A stretch of DNA of 64,000 bases from assembly GCA_015680685.1 (NCBI GenBank), contig MNCI01006151.1:1052166-1116165 (forward strand), in the 5' to 3' direction. Made by a program: the position numbers and the translations under genes. Position 1 is the first letter of the stretch, and the number at the start of each line of letters is the position of its first letter. Source of the DNA: Gnetum montanum (lineage: Eukaryota; Streptophyta; Gnetopsida; Gnetales; Gnetaceae). A model generated the notes under the pieces. It was not told where the DNA came from. It was given only the letters and a program-made list of their open reading frames with translations, and ran no database searches. Shown here in pieces: positions 33,249 to 46,124 of this stretch.

Positions 33249-34100
33249 TGATGAGTGGCGAGGTACCCCTACACTCAACCATATGAATACGAGCATGTAC
33301 GCGCGATCCGGTCGAACTCCACAGACTAAATGCCTTAACGCCACAAGAAACACTTGGGGTTAATCGTTTGTTGTCTTCCCAGGCTTGCTTGTATGTGTCA
33401 CGGTTTATGGTTACGCAAGTCTGAGGTATTTGATTTTTTTGGTATTTTTCAGTTTATCTCNTGTGATAAGTAGCCGATTCCTTGGCTAGTCGTACACACC
33501 CGTGGGCGCTCGTAGCCAATTCGTACTTATCACACGTTCTAGCCTAGCGATGAGTAGCTGATTCCTTAACTAGCCGTACACATTGGACTACTACTAGGAT
33601 TACCAAGCGCAGATCCTAGAATATGCTACTGGGTTACCAAGCAATCACAATGCTCGTAGTCAAGTCATACCCACGCGTTGCGACGAGTAGCCGATTCCTT
33701 GATTATCTGTACACATCTGTAGATTCTCGTAATCAAGTCGTACTCATGCACACTAGGAAAGCAATAAATAACAATAATTAAAACCATGTACTGCAAGGTT
33801 TATCCAATCAAGTTCATCTTTATTGTCGTACACAACTTGTGTTCAGGTTACAAAATTGCTCGAATAAAGAGCTGTTGACTCTAGGACTCCTACTGCGGGC
33901 ACATGGGAAATTAATCTAACTCTGGAGTGTTCAAACTGCCAGAGCTTTGCTACTTCTAGCCAGGATTTGGAAATGAAGAGAGTGCCACCTCTTATTTATA
34001 AATATGGCGGCAGACCGCGATATCGCGTACACAATATCGCATGGAGAGACATGATATCGTGTACGTGATATCGCAGCGCTATGCATGTCGTGTCTCATCA
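33249..34100 (-). mobile_element. 5' LTR of element G (contains a collapsed assembly gap)
   Basis: It matches 26783-27856 with the same TGATGAG and CTCATCA ends. One N at 33461 stands where the other LTR has 206 bp (26995-27200), so about 0.2 kb is missing from the assembly or was deleted and flagged. The TATA-like TTTATAAATAAG lies near 33990-34002 on -, and the palindrome array at 34014-34075. Confidence 0.92.
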
Positions 34101-34105
34101 CTTAC
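34101..34105. other. Target-site duplication of element G (right copy)
   Basis: CTTAC, identical to 26778-26782. Joining the flanks at this word restores the spacer of element C in alignment with element 1. Confidence 0.92.
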
Positions 34106-35038
34106 CATAGACATAATGAATTATTATGATTTATTAGTGGTTAAAGTAATTATTAGCCTTTTTTGTCCAAGATTCAAACCAAGTCCAAACCATAATCTAG
34201 TGACATCGCATTGCTTCACCTCTTAGATTCACAACTATAATACTATTATTGTTGCAAGGAGTATCATCACTTGATGTTTTGTCCAAGGAAGGATTTTATT
34301 GATTATACTTCTTATTATATTTTTTTTTTGAAATTCCTAAGAATCCATCTACCTTCAAGCATGGGTAACATGTCCTTCTAGTGGGACCCCCAAAAATTTA
34401 TTTTGTACATGTATTTGATTTTTGATTGTGTTGAGCTTACTAGAGGACTACCTTCAAGAACTTATTGTACTCTTACTTCCATTTTTTGTTAGATCTACAA
34501 GGACATTATTAGAACCTTAGCAACATGATAGAACATATAGTAGTGATCCAAAAGATTCCACAAATCCCCTTGATGTCGCACCCTTTACATTTCCACTTGG
34601 TTCTTCACTTTTCTATCCAAGTATAATGATCACAAGTTTATTCATAGTTTTATTAGGAAAATAATATCATTATGGCCATGGCAAGAATCTCTTATTGTTA
34701 GAATGGATGAATAAATATTTTGATTTCACTGTATAAATAATTAGTCCCTTATGACTTGATAATATAGAGAAATCTTCACCTTATTAGACTACATCTTACC
34801 TTATTCTTGGTGTGTTTTATTAACAATAAAAAATATGTACAAAGAAAATAAAAATAAGGTATTAAAAATTGTAAAAGGCAGTAAGAATGGAGAAAGATGA
34901 AAAGAATGAAAAAAGTTAAAAGAGTGAAAAATTAGTAAAGAATTCAAAAATTATTAAGAAATTGAAAAGTATAATAGAATATAAAAATGTATCAAGAAAG
35001 TAGAAAATTAGAAAGAAAATAAAAATTAAATAAAGGAC
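34106..35038 (-). other. Spacer of element C, proximal part, with A-rich tract
   Basis: It aligns on - with element 1 at about 2900-3600 (GTAAAGGGTGCGACATCAAG, GATCTAACAAAAAATGG, GGACATGTTACCCATGCTT). The part from about 34830 to 35030 is A-rich on +, the counterpart of the T-rich tract after pol. No coding sequence. Confidence 0.7.
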
Positions 35039-38000
35039 TTATGTATATAGATATACACTCCCATGACTATTACTAGGATCAACTGTTTTAAAGAGGGAAC
35101 AAGTTGAAGATGTTTGGATAGATTGGATAGATCCCTTTAGAACATTGGGATATTCATGGTAGGGTTTGACCTGCTGGATGTTAATAAGGATGAGCTTGTG
35201 TGGACTAGATAGGTGATAAATGTATAAGAAACTTGAGGTATAAATTTCTTGGATAAAGTAAGGTCCTTCCCAAGGCATTTGAAAATTGGATTTTTGAGGA
35301 ACATCAATGGGATTATAATAAAGGACCTTATCTCCTAGTTGTATTAACATTTGTCTTATCCTTGCATCATGCCTTTTTTTTAGAGTAGTATTTATGAACC
35401 TTGTTATTTATAAGTGCTAATAGCCTATTCTCATCTAAGAGATTTAAATTCATTAAACATTCCTTTTGAGCTATGCTCAAATCTAGGTCAAGTTAATTGG
35501 TAGTAGCTAGAGTTCATAGCTCTACCTAGATTGGAAGCATTATTAGTTTACCATAAACTAGCTCATACGGGGAATATCCTATGGGTAATTTCCTTGTTGT
35601 CCTATAGGCCCATAGAACATAGTTAAGGTTAGTGCTTCAATCTATCCTAAACTTACTAACTATTCTAGTTAGAATCCAAGTAATTTCATGGTTAGTAACC
35701 TCTATTTGATCATTTTCTTGGGGGTGATATGGTGTAGTCAATTTATGGTTTACCCCAAGTTGTTTCATGAGCTTTCTAAAGGTAGTGCTAGTAAAATGGA
35801 TTCCATTATCGAATATAAGCATTCTAGACACTTCAAATCTATTCACCACATGTTGAAAAAAATTAACAAATGTCTTGGCTATGCAATCGTTAACTACTAC
35901 TACCTCTACTCACTTTGTATAGTAATCCAAGATCATAATTATATATGCTTTCCCATTCAACATAGGTGTTATGGGCCTCATAAAATCAATTTTCCATATA
36001 TCAAATGGCTCTAGTGACTGTATCCAATGTTGTGGTTCTTCATTTCTGGCCATAACTCCTCCATCCTTTGGGCATCTCTCACAATACTATGTGAAGCAAT
36101 GGGTGTTTACACCCTATAGAGTGGCCTCCACATGGACCTTAATGGGTGTATTGTAAGACTTGTTGTTGATCATGTTTTTGCACACACCATTAGACTAGCC
36201 CATCTACACAAAACTTGTATTGGTTTCCCTTGATTTCCATGTATCTTTTTACTTTGTGAAGGAATTGCTCTTTCTTTGTCTTACTCCATTCAATGGGAAG
36301 TTCTTATGTTGTTAGGTAATTCATATAATTAGCCATCCATGACTTTCCTATTGATTCTATAGCCATCATTATTTGAGTAAAAAATTACCATTAGGGAATT
36401 GGTTAGATAATGATTCTGTATAGTCCTAGGAATTTCATATGAGCCTTCATAAATGATCAACAACAACATTTTTAGTGCCCTTTTTATTAATCATTGTGAT
36501 GCCAAATTATTGAAAAAATCATGGGCCATCTAATCACTATGGGACTAACTACTAGCTTGTTCATGAGAAAATGGATTGCACTATGATTCAGGACATAAAT
36601 TTGGTACTTAAGCACATAATGTTGAAACTTCTCAAGTGCATACACTATAGCCATGAGCTACTTTTCTATTGTGATGTAGTTTAATTATGCCTTGGTGATG
36701 CTTCTTCTGGCACAATATATGTCATAGGGTCTCTTCTAATCATCTAACTACATCAATACTACACCAAGCACATAGTTGAAAGCATCTATCATAATATGAA
36801 GATGTCTAGAACAATCTAAAGCTTGAAGGATTATTGTCTTGATCAATTTCTATTTCAATTTTTCGAATGTCTTTTCACAAGCCTCTATACATTTGAAGGA
36901 TGCATCCTTCTTTAGAATTTCTACTAATGGTTTTGCAATCTTGGAGAAATTCTCTATGAACCTTTAATAGCATCCTATATGGCCTAAGAATGATCTAACA
37001 TCTTTCACTATCTATGGCCTCTAAGTGATGTTTTGTATGACTCTTATCTTGTCAGGATCCACTTCTATACTTTTTTGAGGAACTTTATGTCCCAACATGA
37101 TCCCATTCTAGACCATGAGATGGCTTTGTTGCCAATTGAGCTTGAGATTCATCTCCACACATGGCTTTAATACTTGCTCTAAGCAGTCCAATGCTTGCTT
37201 AAAATCTAGCTTGTATGTGGAAAAATCATCCATGAAAACTTCAATATTTCTTATTTTCTTTTAGAAGATGCTAAGTATGAGTCTCTAGAAGGTGGTAGGC
37301 ACATTACAAAGACCAAATGACATCTGTTTGTAGATAAATGTTTCCCATGAACTGGTGAACATTATTTTCTCTTAGTTCTTAGGTGGAATGCGAATCTAGT
37401 TGTATCTATAGTATCCAACCAAAAAAATATAATACTTGTTTCCTACAATAAAATCCAAGACCTAGTCAAAAAATGGCAAAGGAAAGTAATCCTTGAATAT
37501 GACAAAGTTCAATAATCAAAAATTGATGCACACTTGCCACTTCCCTCCCTTCTTTAGAACTATTACTAAAGGACTAACTCATTCACTATCTCCAATAGGA
37601 TAAATGAATCCTACCTTTAGTAATTTCTCCAACTCCTACTTAACCACTTCTTTTAGTTTGGAATTAAGCCTTCTTTGGGGCTTGTCTCATGGTTTCATCG
37701 CTAGATTGATATATATCTTATGTTAACAAATTTTCAAATCAATGCCTATAATCACATCATAAGACCACACGAATGCTATTGGTCACTTGTTAATGACTTC
37801 CAATAACTTATTTTTCAGATCTTTATTCAAGTTGATGTTTATTATCATTCACTTCTTGTTGTTTAAGAAAGCATATTTGTTTCCGGTAGGGCCTTTAGTT
37901 CTAATAGTTTTGGTTCTATAATATCTAGGATCTTTAATTATCCCCAATCTATTTCTTCTTCCTAACCTTCATGTGAATAGGGGTGTCTTTTCCTTAAGTA

Positions 38001-38620
38001 CTCTAGTCTATCAGTTTCTATTACATAGGCACTTATGATTTGATCCATTGGTTCCATGTATTTGCTAGATTCTATCTCTGCATTTGTAACTAGTCATTGG
38101 GTTCCTTCCTGTTGAGTGGCCACTACATACATACATTTTCTCTATACATCTCTTACATACTTTAGTATTTTTCTATTCAAATACCTATATCCTTTGCATG
38201 TAGTTGCACTTGTTATTGTTGTATGTGATACATGGAACTCTCCATATTTGAATGATGCCAACTTTTAAAAATTTCTAAGGATAAATCTCGAATACCAATC
38301 TTAACATAAATAGTGCTAAGCCAAGCCCTTCCCATTATGATTAGAAACTCTCCCTTGCTTTTACCTATGTGAATATCCAAAAAATTAGTAGGGTAAGACT
38401 AACCACTACTGGTATTGATCACATTATCCACTTGTCCTAGTGGAACTATGATCAATTGATCTACAAGATCTAGCTATATATTACTCTTCTTCAATGGTGG
38501 TAGATTCTAGGCTTGATACATATCTTTAGAGATCAAGTTTACCCATAATCCAAAACCTAGTAGATCATTACATGATTTTTTGCCCTACTACTTAAAGGTA
38601 CACCAAGGAACTCCCTAGAG
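35039..38620 (-). pseudogene. Degenerate pol of element C (protease, RT, RNase H, integrase)
   Basis: Reading on -: protease at about 38600-38240 (NLISKDMYQA, IIMGRAWLS). RT begins near 37690 (LLKVGFIYPIGDSEWVSPL) and its catalytic EVFMDDFSTY is at about 37240-37210, with both Asp kept. A RNase H-like segment follows (about 36900-36450). Integrase lies at about 36230-35630, with a good open piece at 35849-35637 (IFDNGIHFTS, TPYHPQENDQ). The tail 35350-35039 (GDKVLYYNPIDVPQKSNFQM, WEGPYFI) is the integrase C-terminal part. Unlike element A, no large RT deletion is present. Stops are frequent. Confidence 0.86.
35056..35069 (-). other. Internal polypurine-type motif after pol (element C)
   Basis: TAGTCATGGGAGTG on -, just after the pol tail and before the T-rich tract, at the same position as in A and G. 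Confidence 0.55.
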
Positions 38621-41213
38621 TTGTTCGCTTTGGTGGAAGTGCTCTTGCCATCCAATGGGTAATGGTTTTTGTCAGCATGATAATAGTGATATTTTCATTA
38701 GTTGATGAAAGAACTTGTGACTTCTAGGAGGACTGGATGTGGATGGAGTAGAAGTAGATGTAATCCCCATCCTTCGAATATTTTATAGGCTCACTTAGAA
38801 AAAGGGTTGTTTTTTCAATTGTGGTTCATGTGTAATCACTTCCTCCTGCATATTAACCATCCTAGTTGAACTTTCTATTGTGTTTGAGATGGCAATTCCC
38901 CCTACATTACAAGAGGTGACACTAGTGGTAAAGAATTGGGATGTTGATTTGAGAAACTAGCTGCTTATGAAGGCATATGTGAGTTTGAGTCTATCCTTGG
39001 TGGTGTTGGTCTATGGTATTTGATTGGGAAATATTGTGGAGCTTGAATGATTGCATATCTTAGAGAGATTTGGTGTTGCACATAGTATCCATATGGGCCT
39101 AGTTGCCAATATGAGTACCATTGGCATGGTGGTGGCATGGCCCATGATTGGGGTTGTTACCGCTACTGATGATACTACTCCTATGACTATGGGTAGTCTC
39201 CATTGGGATAGCACATGGGTTGGAAGGCATGCTTGTAGTTACCTTTAGGGGAAGGTAACTATTTAGGCATCTATTTCTTGATAGATTTAGGATTAAGTGC
39301 ATATACCCTTGTTTCTTGTAAGTGTGCCATTACAGGGACAACATCCTTTGAGATGTTCATATTGGCATACAACAAATCCTTCCTCATCTTTGTAGCTTGC
39401 TTTTGAACATTTAGCACTAAGGCCACTTTTCATTCTCATTTGAAATCTATCTTCTTCTTATTATCTTTGCCTTCATTGAAGGCTTGCTCAATTCGTTCCT
39501 CCACAATCTTTTAAGGCTATTACAAATTTCTCATCAACTAAATCCCACATCTTTTCTACCTTGGCTATTATGTTCATGATAGAGTTTTGAATAGTTAGTA
39601 TTTTTTCTGAATCAACTAGTCCAAGGTTTCTTCTTCTTTTGGGTCATAAACTCTTACATCCCTTTCTAGATAGATGAATCTTTGTTGTATTCCTCTATTA
39701 ATTCTCTTTTCCTTAATTTTTCCTCCTCCTTTACCACTTGATTGATTAATATTTGTATTTGATGGATAAATATTTTAGATAATTGGCCTTGGGCATAAAC
39801 CCCAAGGGTCTCTCTAGTCTTATTCCAAAGCTAATTAACAATGTGCCTTAGTTGCTTCCATTGAGAGCATGCGTGGCCTAGGAACCTATGCAATAGTGAA
39901 TAGTATCAATCCATTACTACATCAAGGGATTCATAGGTCCCTTTCTCCCATCCCTAGATTTATTTTCATAGATTGGACACCTAGGAATAAGTTTGATATT
40001 TGTCATTGAAAAGTTCTAGCATGGTACTCCATCTCTTGATTGATTCCAATTCAAGTGATCTATACTAGCTTTCAGCTTCTTTCACAAGTGTCCTTGGGAA
40101 TAACTTTAGTTTTTGCCAATCACTTTCTATGTTTTAAAGGGCATAGGCATCATGCAATGCTTAAAGGTGGTTTTGAGGATTAGCATTGTAACCACCCTAA
40201 AATCTAGGCATGTTATTCATGTCTAGCTACTTGATGCGGCTGTCCTTTACATGCCTGGTTGATATATAGATAGCTTCTTAGATCTTGATCATACTATGAG
40301 TTGCCAATAGGGTTTCATCATCATGATCATGTTCATGAGCTTTGCTATAGTGGTGCTCCCTTTGGTGCTCATACGTCTCTTGATCCTCTCTTCTATCCTT
40401 GTGCCTTCTTAGTTTATGTTCTTCATCTTCTTCATCAAAGTATCTAAGGAAATGGTCATAATGATCATGAGTTCTTCATTCTTCCCTATCATGATCTCGA
40501 TACCTTTGTCTCCTTCTATCAAAGTCCACTGATGATCATGAGAATGAAGATGAGGTAGTAGGAGAAAAATGTTAGCTTTTCCTCCTTTTGTGACTCTGAC
40601 ACTCTTCCTTGTGGGATCTAGTAGAAGCTCTTGGCCTTGAGTTCTACCTATACTTATAGTCTATTACCTTTCTTCTAGGTGTCTCTACTAGGATAGAATG
40701 TAATTGAACTTTGATAGGTTCTTCAAGTTGGATGATAAGCATTTGGAAAGGATCCTCATGACTCTAGTGGAGATTTTCTGCAATGAATGCATCACCATCA
40801 AGTTCTTCTAGGACAACTAGAGAGTTAACCTACTTTCCTTTATTGTATGCATGTTTAATCTCCATAGCATCATCTCTCTTCATTTGTGCCTCAGTGGATT
40901 GGTAGGATCTTATCATATGTTTAGTCACATGGTATCCTTCTTGTACATGATTTAGATTCATCCTCCTTAAAGTTTTATGAAGCATGCTAAGCGTTGAATG
41001 TTCTAGAGGTAGAACTATGTTGCCCTGTATGTCTCTCCACTTCATTTTCCCATCTTGGTGAAAGATGAAAGTAAAGTCTGGGTAGTAAGGATCATTGTGA
41101 GCATATGATATTCTTGTTTGCATGTGTGTACCCCAATCTTCTTTGTCACTAGTTCTGTCATTTCCCTTTTTCAATTCTTTGATAGGTGATGATTTATCTT
41201 TAAGCAAAGCCAT
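38621..41213 (-). pseudogene. Degenerate gag and linker of element C
   Basis: It starts at ATG 41213 (MALLKDKSSPIKE), about 120 bp after the primer site. The open piece 41213-40830 has the family N-terminal block (FTFIFHQDGKMKWRDIQGNI). The capsid-type part lies at about 40250-39780, and a His/Tyr/Pro-rich linker near 39300-38700. The equivalent piece of G is better preserved and guides the alignment. Confidence 0.78.
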
Positions 41214-41335
41214 GTTGAAACTATGATGCTTTCTTAAGTGTGTGTGTTCAAATTTTTTAAGGGTTATGTGATTTAGCTTTTTTATTTTGAATACAATGAA
41301 CTTTGTGAAATCAACTACTTAGCATGCATTGACTA

Positions 41336-41353
41336 TCCCTAGTAACGGGGCCA
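41336..41353 (-). other. Primer binding site, tRNA-Asp type (element C)
   Basis: TGGCCCCGTTACTAGGGA on -, one base after the 5' LTR end. It keeps the CGTT that is decayed in A and G. Confidence 0.7.
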
Positions 41354-41354
41354 A

Positions 41355-42243
41355 TGATGAGTAATGGATCAATCTAACACCCAACCATACAAGTTACAAG
41401 TGTTCACACATAACTTGATCGTAATCCATGGATGGTCAATGTTGATATGCTAGAATTGAATCAAGCTCGTGATTGTTATCTTCCCACTCAAGCTAGTAAA
41501 GTCTAAGGGTATGGTTTAGCTTGTAGTGAGGCATATGATAGATGATGTTGTTGGACCAGTGACACTCCTAAGTATAAACTTTATGAGAAATATCTAAGTC
41601 TAGTTTAACTAGGAAAACATGAATCTATTCTAGCCTATTGTGATAGATAACTATTCCTGATTTTCTAAACACGTCTTGGGCTTATGTAACCACCACTAGG
41701 ATTAAGTATTACACTACTAGGAGAACCAAGCGATAATACTATTGGGATTACCAAAGGATCACACTTAATGCTCAAAATTAGTTGTATCCATTTTGCATAC
41801 TATTAATAAGTAAAAATAAGGTACTTTGGAAAGTAAAGTATTATGCTAGTAAAGTAGTAAACATTAAGCTAAGTAAGAAATAAACATTATGCTAAGTAAA
41901 AACAATAAACTAAGAGAACGTTGCAATGATGGAAAATAGCTCCATCTTTATTTCCATTCATAGCTTGTGTCCAAGTACAAACTGTTCAAACAAAGATTCT
42001 ATTCACTATGATGCACCACATTGCAAGCATTCACTTTCGCTAAGTCTAAGCTAGGAAATCAAACTATGAGAGTCTAGTTACTATTGGAATGAATTTTTAT
42101 TGGGTCATGCACCCAAATGCCATATTTATAGGGTTGCACACATCTTGAGATATCATATCAACAATGACGTAGCATGTGCTATGATATCATATTAATGACA
42201 TTGTTGATACGATATCATAATGCATCAAAATATGAATTTATCA
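41355..42243 (-). mobile_element. 5' LTR of element C
   Basis: 889 bp, TGATGAGTAATGG to GAATTTATCA as read on +. It is homologous to 21757-22595 and to the 3' LTR of element 1. On - the U3 part has GATATCGTATC, ATGATATCAT, TTGATATGATATC (42130-42235), then a TATA-like CTATAAATATGG near 42118-42130. Confidence 0.88.
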
Positions 42244-43833
42244 GAAGTTGTAATTTTTATCCTAAAAAGTTTTTCAATTAGTTTTATTGGGATATTTTAT
42301 CCCTTATAACACTAGAAGCCTCTCTTCATTTTAACCTTCTTACTTAGTCTATTTCCTATATCTTTTAAATTTTACTATCATTGTCTAAATCATTAATCAT
42401 AGATAGGAAAAAATATTTTCAATAAAAGGGAGCTTCAAAACATAAGAAAACTCAACTCAACAAAATGAAGCTATACCTACACCACTACAAAATACATAGT
42501 TGTAAAAATGTGAAGTCTTTGAAAAACTAAGAAAACTTTTGAACCAGTAATTTACCATGACCAAGAGAGATGTTTTTTTGTTACAAATATGTATCCTTTA
42601 CCATGTGTTAATAATTACTATTACAAAAAATAGTTAAGTGTACCATTAAGGTTGCATTTCATTATATGCAAAATTGTAATTGCACATGTAGTGTAAATTT
42701 GTAAGACATTTTTGCACATTTTACTTTATTAATTTATTTTAATTGTCAAATACATCTAATAGTTTTGGACGTAAGTTTCAAAAAATATACAAGATATTAT
42801 AAACATTATGATTTTTCTAAAACATCGTTTATTGATACAGATAATTTACTATAGATTAGATACAATTAAACTGGCTAGGATTTATGCAACATTTCATTGA
42901 AGTAGGCAAGGAAGAACGCTCAAGTTAGGCAAGTAGGAGGGCCAAATCATCTTTATTTGCTTCAAGAGTGGTTGCAATATTCCAAGTTCTTCTTGCTACA
43001 TTTTCTTTTCTATTATTTTGATATATGATTTTTTAATTTGTCCATGAAACATAGCAATACTAAAGAAAAAATACAAGTTTGTTCTTGTTACCTTTGCAAC
43101 TTTCAAGAATGAGTCACCGACAAGGAAAGAGTGGAAAAAAAACATGGTATGTTAATCTTCCATATTTATTTATTTGCATATCAACCTACATAATCTTGTA
43201 CCTGTGTAATGAATTTGAAATGATTTTAAGATATATCTGTTGTGCCTACATAATCGTATTTCTATGTTTAGCTTTGTCGGTGTAATGAATTTAAAGAATT
43301 TTGAGATTCTTTTGCTCCTTTGCCTACTAGGCACTTCTACCTTTTAAATCCTACAAGCCTTTTTAAGCCACTTTTTCATTAACGTTCTTAATGTTAGTGT
43401 TGTTTCTATCAACTTTTAAGTGTGATAATCCACATTCCCTCATTGTCATATCTCTTCATTAGTTAGCTCTTTCTAGTGCCTGCGCAGTATTTTAAAACAA
43501 TAAAAGAAAACCTCTTTCACAATGCACATTTGGTATTTCCATAATCCTATCCCATGTTAATAAACCCTACAATTTGAGCCTGTAACTTGAGGCAATGTCT
43601 AAGTCATGGCGTCTAAGTCATGGCTTATCTTTTTAATTTTTTATCCTGATGCTGCCAAAATGTTTCTACACTACCCAACATTATTATCTTGCGAAAAAAA
43701 CTCAACCCATAAAAATCATCAAAAAGATCAAAGTGAATTTTCCATAAAAACATGTTAATGGCTTAGTAGTTTTGGTATGAATAGGTTTAAAGCTCAATTT
43801 GTTTTTTTCTCTTCTAGTACTTTCTCCCCTGTG

Positions 43834-43927
43834 ATTGTTGTTTCTTTACCCCTTGGAACCTCTATTGTGATCATTGCAACATTGTTGTTTCTTTACCACT
43901 TGGAATCTCTATTGTGATCATTGCAAG
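43834..43927. repeat. 47-bp tandem duplication (two copies)
   Basis: 43834-43880 and 43881-43927 are the same 47-bp unit (starting ATTGTTGTTTCTTTACC) with three differences. Confidence 0.9.
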
Positions 43928-45392
43928 GAAATAATTGTGTTCTTTGATTTTTGAAATAGGTGTGTTCTTTAATTTTTATTTTCATGAATATATTTGCCCA
44001 AACAATGTTATCTATGCCTATGTTACCACTGCTACCACTTCTAAAAAATAAAATGAATAATGTTGCCATTGTAAAAAATAAAATGAAGTTCTTGAAATTT
44101 CAAAATTTTCGGTGTCTTATTCTTGTGTTAAAAACTTATTGTCAAGCATAGCTTTCTTTTTTGAATAATAAAATGTCCATTGTAATTCTAATACAGTTAA
44201 AAAATATTTTCTTTATTTAATTTTGAATTCTTAGAGAAAAAATGTTTCAAATAGATAACCCTGTTATAATTTCAAATTCGTTGTATTTTTTATTTAGTTG
44301 AAAATTGTTTACTTTAGGAAAATTTTTGTAATTTTGAGTTGAAGAATGTTTGCTTGAATAAAATAGAGAACTCTTTTATTTATATAGAAAAATTTCTACT
44401 GCAAATATAGGTAGGGAATGTATGTATATTAGGAAAAATAAATAAAAAATTTGGTAGAAAATGTAATCATAATCTTAGTAAAAAAAAAACATATGACATT
44501 TAACCTTGAACCTATGAATAGGAAAAATAATATTTTACCTTTATACTAAACCCTTGTGTATGAAAATTTGTTGTTTATAACTATTCACATCTTATTTTTC
44601 ATTTGTTTTTTTTTTCCAAGAAATACTTGTTTGGGAAATATTGTCAAGCAAATAAAATTTAGAGTGATAAGCCATAATTTAGACACTACATGTAAGTTGA
44701 TGCAAATATATAATAGAAGTTCTAGCTATTTAGCTATTCATCATATTACATTTTTCTTTCAAAGTTGTAAAAGTAAATTCAATGATGAACTTTTTATTTA
44801 TGTGTTTAATAAATAGTTCTTTAAAAGAAAACAATGCTAAATTGTTTTTCTTTTTAGTTACAATTTAAGGCTTCTTTTTGTCATTCACATTTGGATTCAA
44901 GCTATAGAATTAAACAAGATAAGTCTTTCTTTATAACATACCATTTTCTTGAAAACCTATTTTTATTTTTTTAAAGCATTAATTAAATTGTATTTGCTAT
45001 TTGTGTTTTTTAAATTGTTTAGTCTCTGTTACTATTAAGCGTTGTTTAGATTTGGATTAAGTGGTGTTCAGCCTTGGATTCTAACGTAAAAGCTACCATA
45101 CTCTTGAATAAACCAATTTTTAATATTATTTCAATTAATAAATATATTTTGATAATTTAGCACTATAATTTTAGCAATAGAATAACATGTTATGGTATCA
45201 AATGATTACAATTTCTTGATGTAAAAATAACTTTTTATTTGTTGTGAAGTATTTATTATTACATTTGGAAATAATGTATTTATTTTTTTGAATTAAAAAA
45301 ATTTATGTTTTAATATAGGTTAACATGCCAAAGAAGAAATAAGGATAGTGTTCAACTATCATTGCAACAAAGAATTATAGATTTTAATTTAA

Positions 45393-45656
45393 ATGAGGCA
45401 TCTTGAAGTGGCTGAAAATATATTACAAAATGAAGAAAAAGAATTGAGAGATTTCATAGGAAAAAAATTTACTTGGATAAAATGGGATTTAGCAAAGAGA
45501 TTTATGAAATGTATATATCATAAGAAATACAAAATTCAAGGTATTCGGGAATTGGGTGATGGATGCACAACACTTCAATTAGATGCCATCATAGTTCATC
45601 ATGAAAAATCATTAAAATATAAACTTCCACAACAAAAATGGATTTGGGTAAATTAG
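45393..45656 (+). CDS. Unrecognised 87-codon open frame
   Basis: The frame is Lys-rich and lacks low-complexity runs (for example TWIKWDLAKRFMKCIYHKKY and ELGDGCTTLQLDAIIVHHEK). This composition is more protein-like than that of its surroundings. It could be a fragment of an old element of the X type that follows. No homologous copy was seen elsewhere in the window. I do not recognise it. Confidence 0.3.
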   Translation: MRHLEVAENILQNEEKELRDFIGKKFTWIKWDLAKRFMKCIYHKKYKIQGIRELGDGCTTLQLDAIIVHHEKSLKYKLPQQKWIWVN

Positions 45657-45724
45657 GAAAAAGCTAGGTTTGTTACACAACATATATCAACAATATCTAA
45701 CAAAAGTAAAATTATCACAATAGT

Positions 45725-45774
45725 GAACTTTTGTTATTGAATAGCATAAGAACTTTTGTTATTGAATAGCATAA
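45725..45774. repeat. 25-bp exact tandem duplication
   Basis: GAACTTTTGTTATTGAATAG plus CATAA is repeated exactly at 45725-45749 and 45750-45774. Confidence 0.93.
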
Positions 45775-46050
45775 GAAAGTTTGTCATTGAAGAAATAGGA
45801 ATCTTTTTGTATACATAGGACTACTCTTCTTGTACAAACCAAGGCAATGATTTTTTAATGATGACTATTTCTCATTATCTTAAAGATCTCTAATAGAATT
45901 TTATAAAATAATTGTTAACTTTATGAATTCCAAAAGAATTAGATTAATAAAATCAGAATTTATAAAGTTCATTCAATAAAAATATTAATGGAAGAGAAGG
46001 ACTTTGTAGTAAAAAATGTTGTTGAAATATCTAGTTATGATGCATCTATG

Positions 46051-46124
46051 ATGATTAGAATTAAAAATGGATTCATTTTCATGCATATACAATGATTGGA
46101 ATTAAAAATGGATTTATTTTCATG
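46051..46124. repeat. 33-bp imperfect direct repeat
   Basis: 46051-46083 and 46092-46124 share ATGATTRGAATTAAAAATGG followed by ATTYATTTTCATG. Confidence 0.85.

Larger units (their letters stand above)
26783..34100 (-). mobile_element. Element G: gag-protease-only LTR retrotransposon inserted in element C
   Basis: It has two LTRs with TGATGAG...CTCATCA ends, a 5-bp target duplication, a tRNA-Asp-type primer site, a polypurine tract and a single-frame gag-protease. After the protease the sequence goes directly to the PPT-like motif and repeat tract that normally follow integrase, so RT, RNase H and integrase are missing, as is the extra ORF. It is the least decayed element in the window and the last to insert at this locus. 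It would need enzymes supplied by a relative. Two assembly gaps (29094-29369 and 33461) mean its true length is not known. Confidence 0.9.
21757..42243 (-). mobile_element. Element C: Athila-like Ty3/gypsy retrotransposon split by element G
   Basis: Read on the - strand: 5' LTR (41355-42243), tRNA-Asp-type primer site, gag, protease, RT, RNase H, integrase, PPT-like motif, A-rich tract (T-rich in sense), spacer, internal promoter, leader intron, extra ORF (22809-25579), polypurine tract and 3' LTR. Removing G and one copy of its 5-bp target duplication gives about 13.2 kb. The two LTRs bound the extra ORF together with gag-pol, which proves that the extra ORF belongs to the element. All coding parts carry stops. 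Confidence 0.85.

Noticed and set aside
39011-39302. Overlapping frames on both strands in element C
   Set aside because: Repetitive ATG/GGT/CAT codons of the gag-protease linker open several frames at once; only the - strand gag-pol frame fits homologues.
45393-45656. The 87-codon frame as a host gene
   Set aside because: It is short, isolated in repeat-rich DNA, has no promoter or splice evidence I can support and matches nothing I know; listed only at low confidence.
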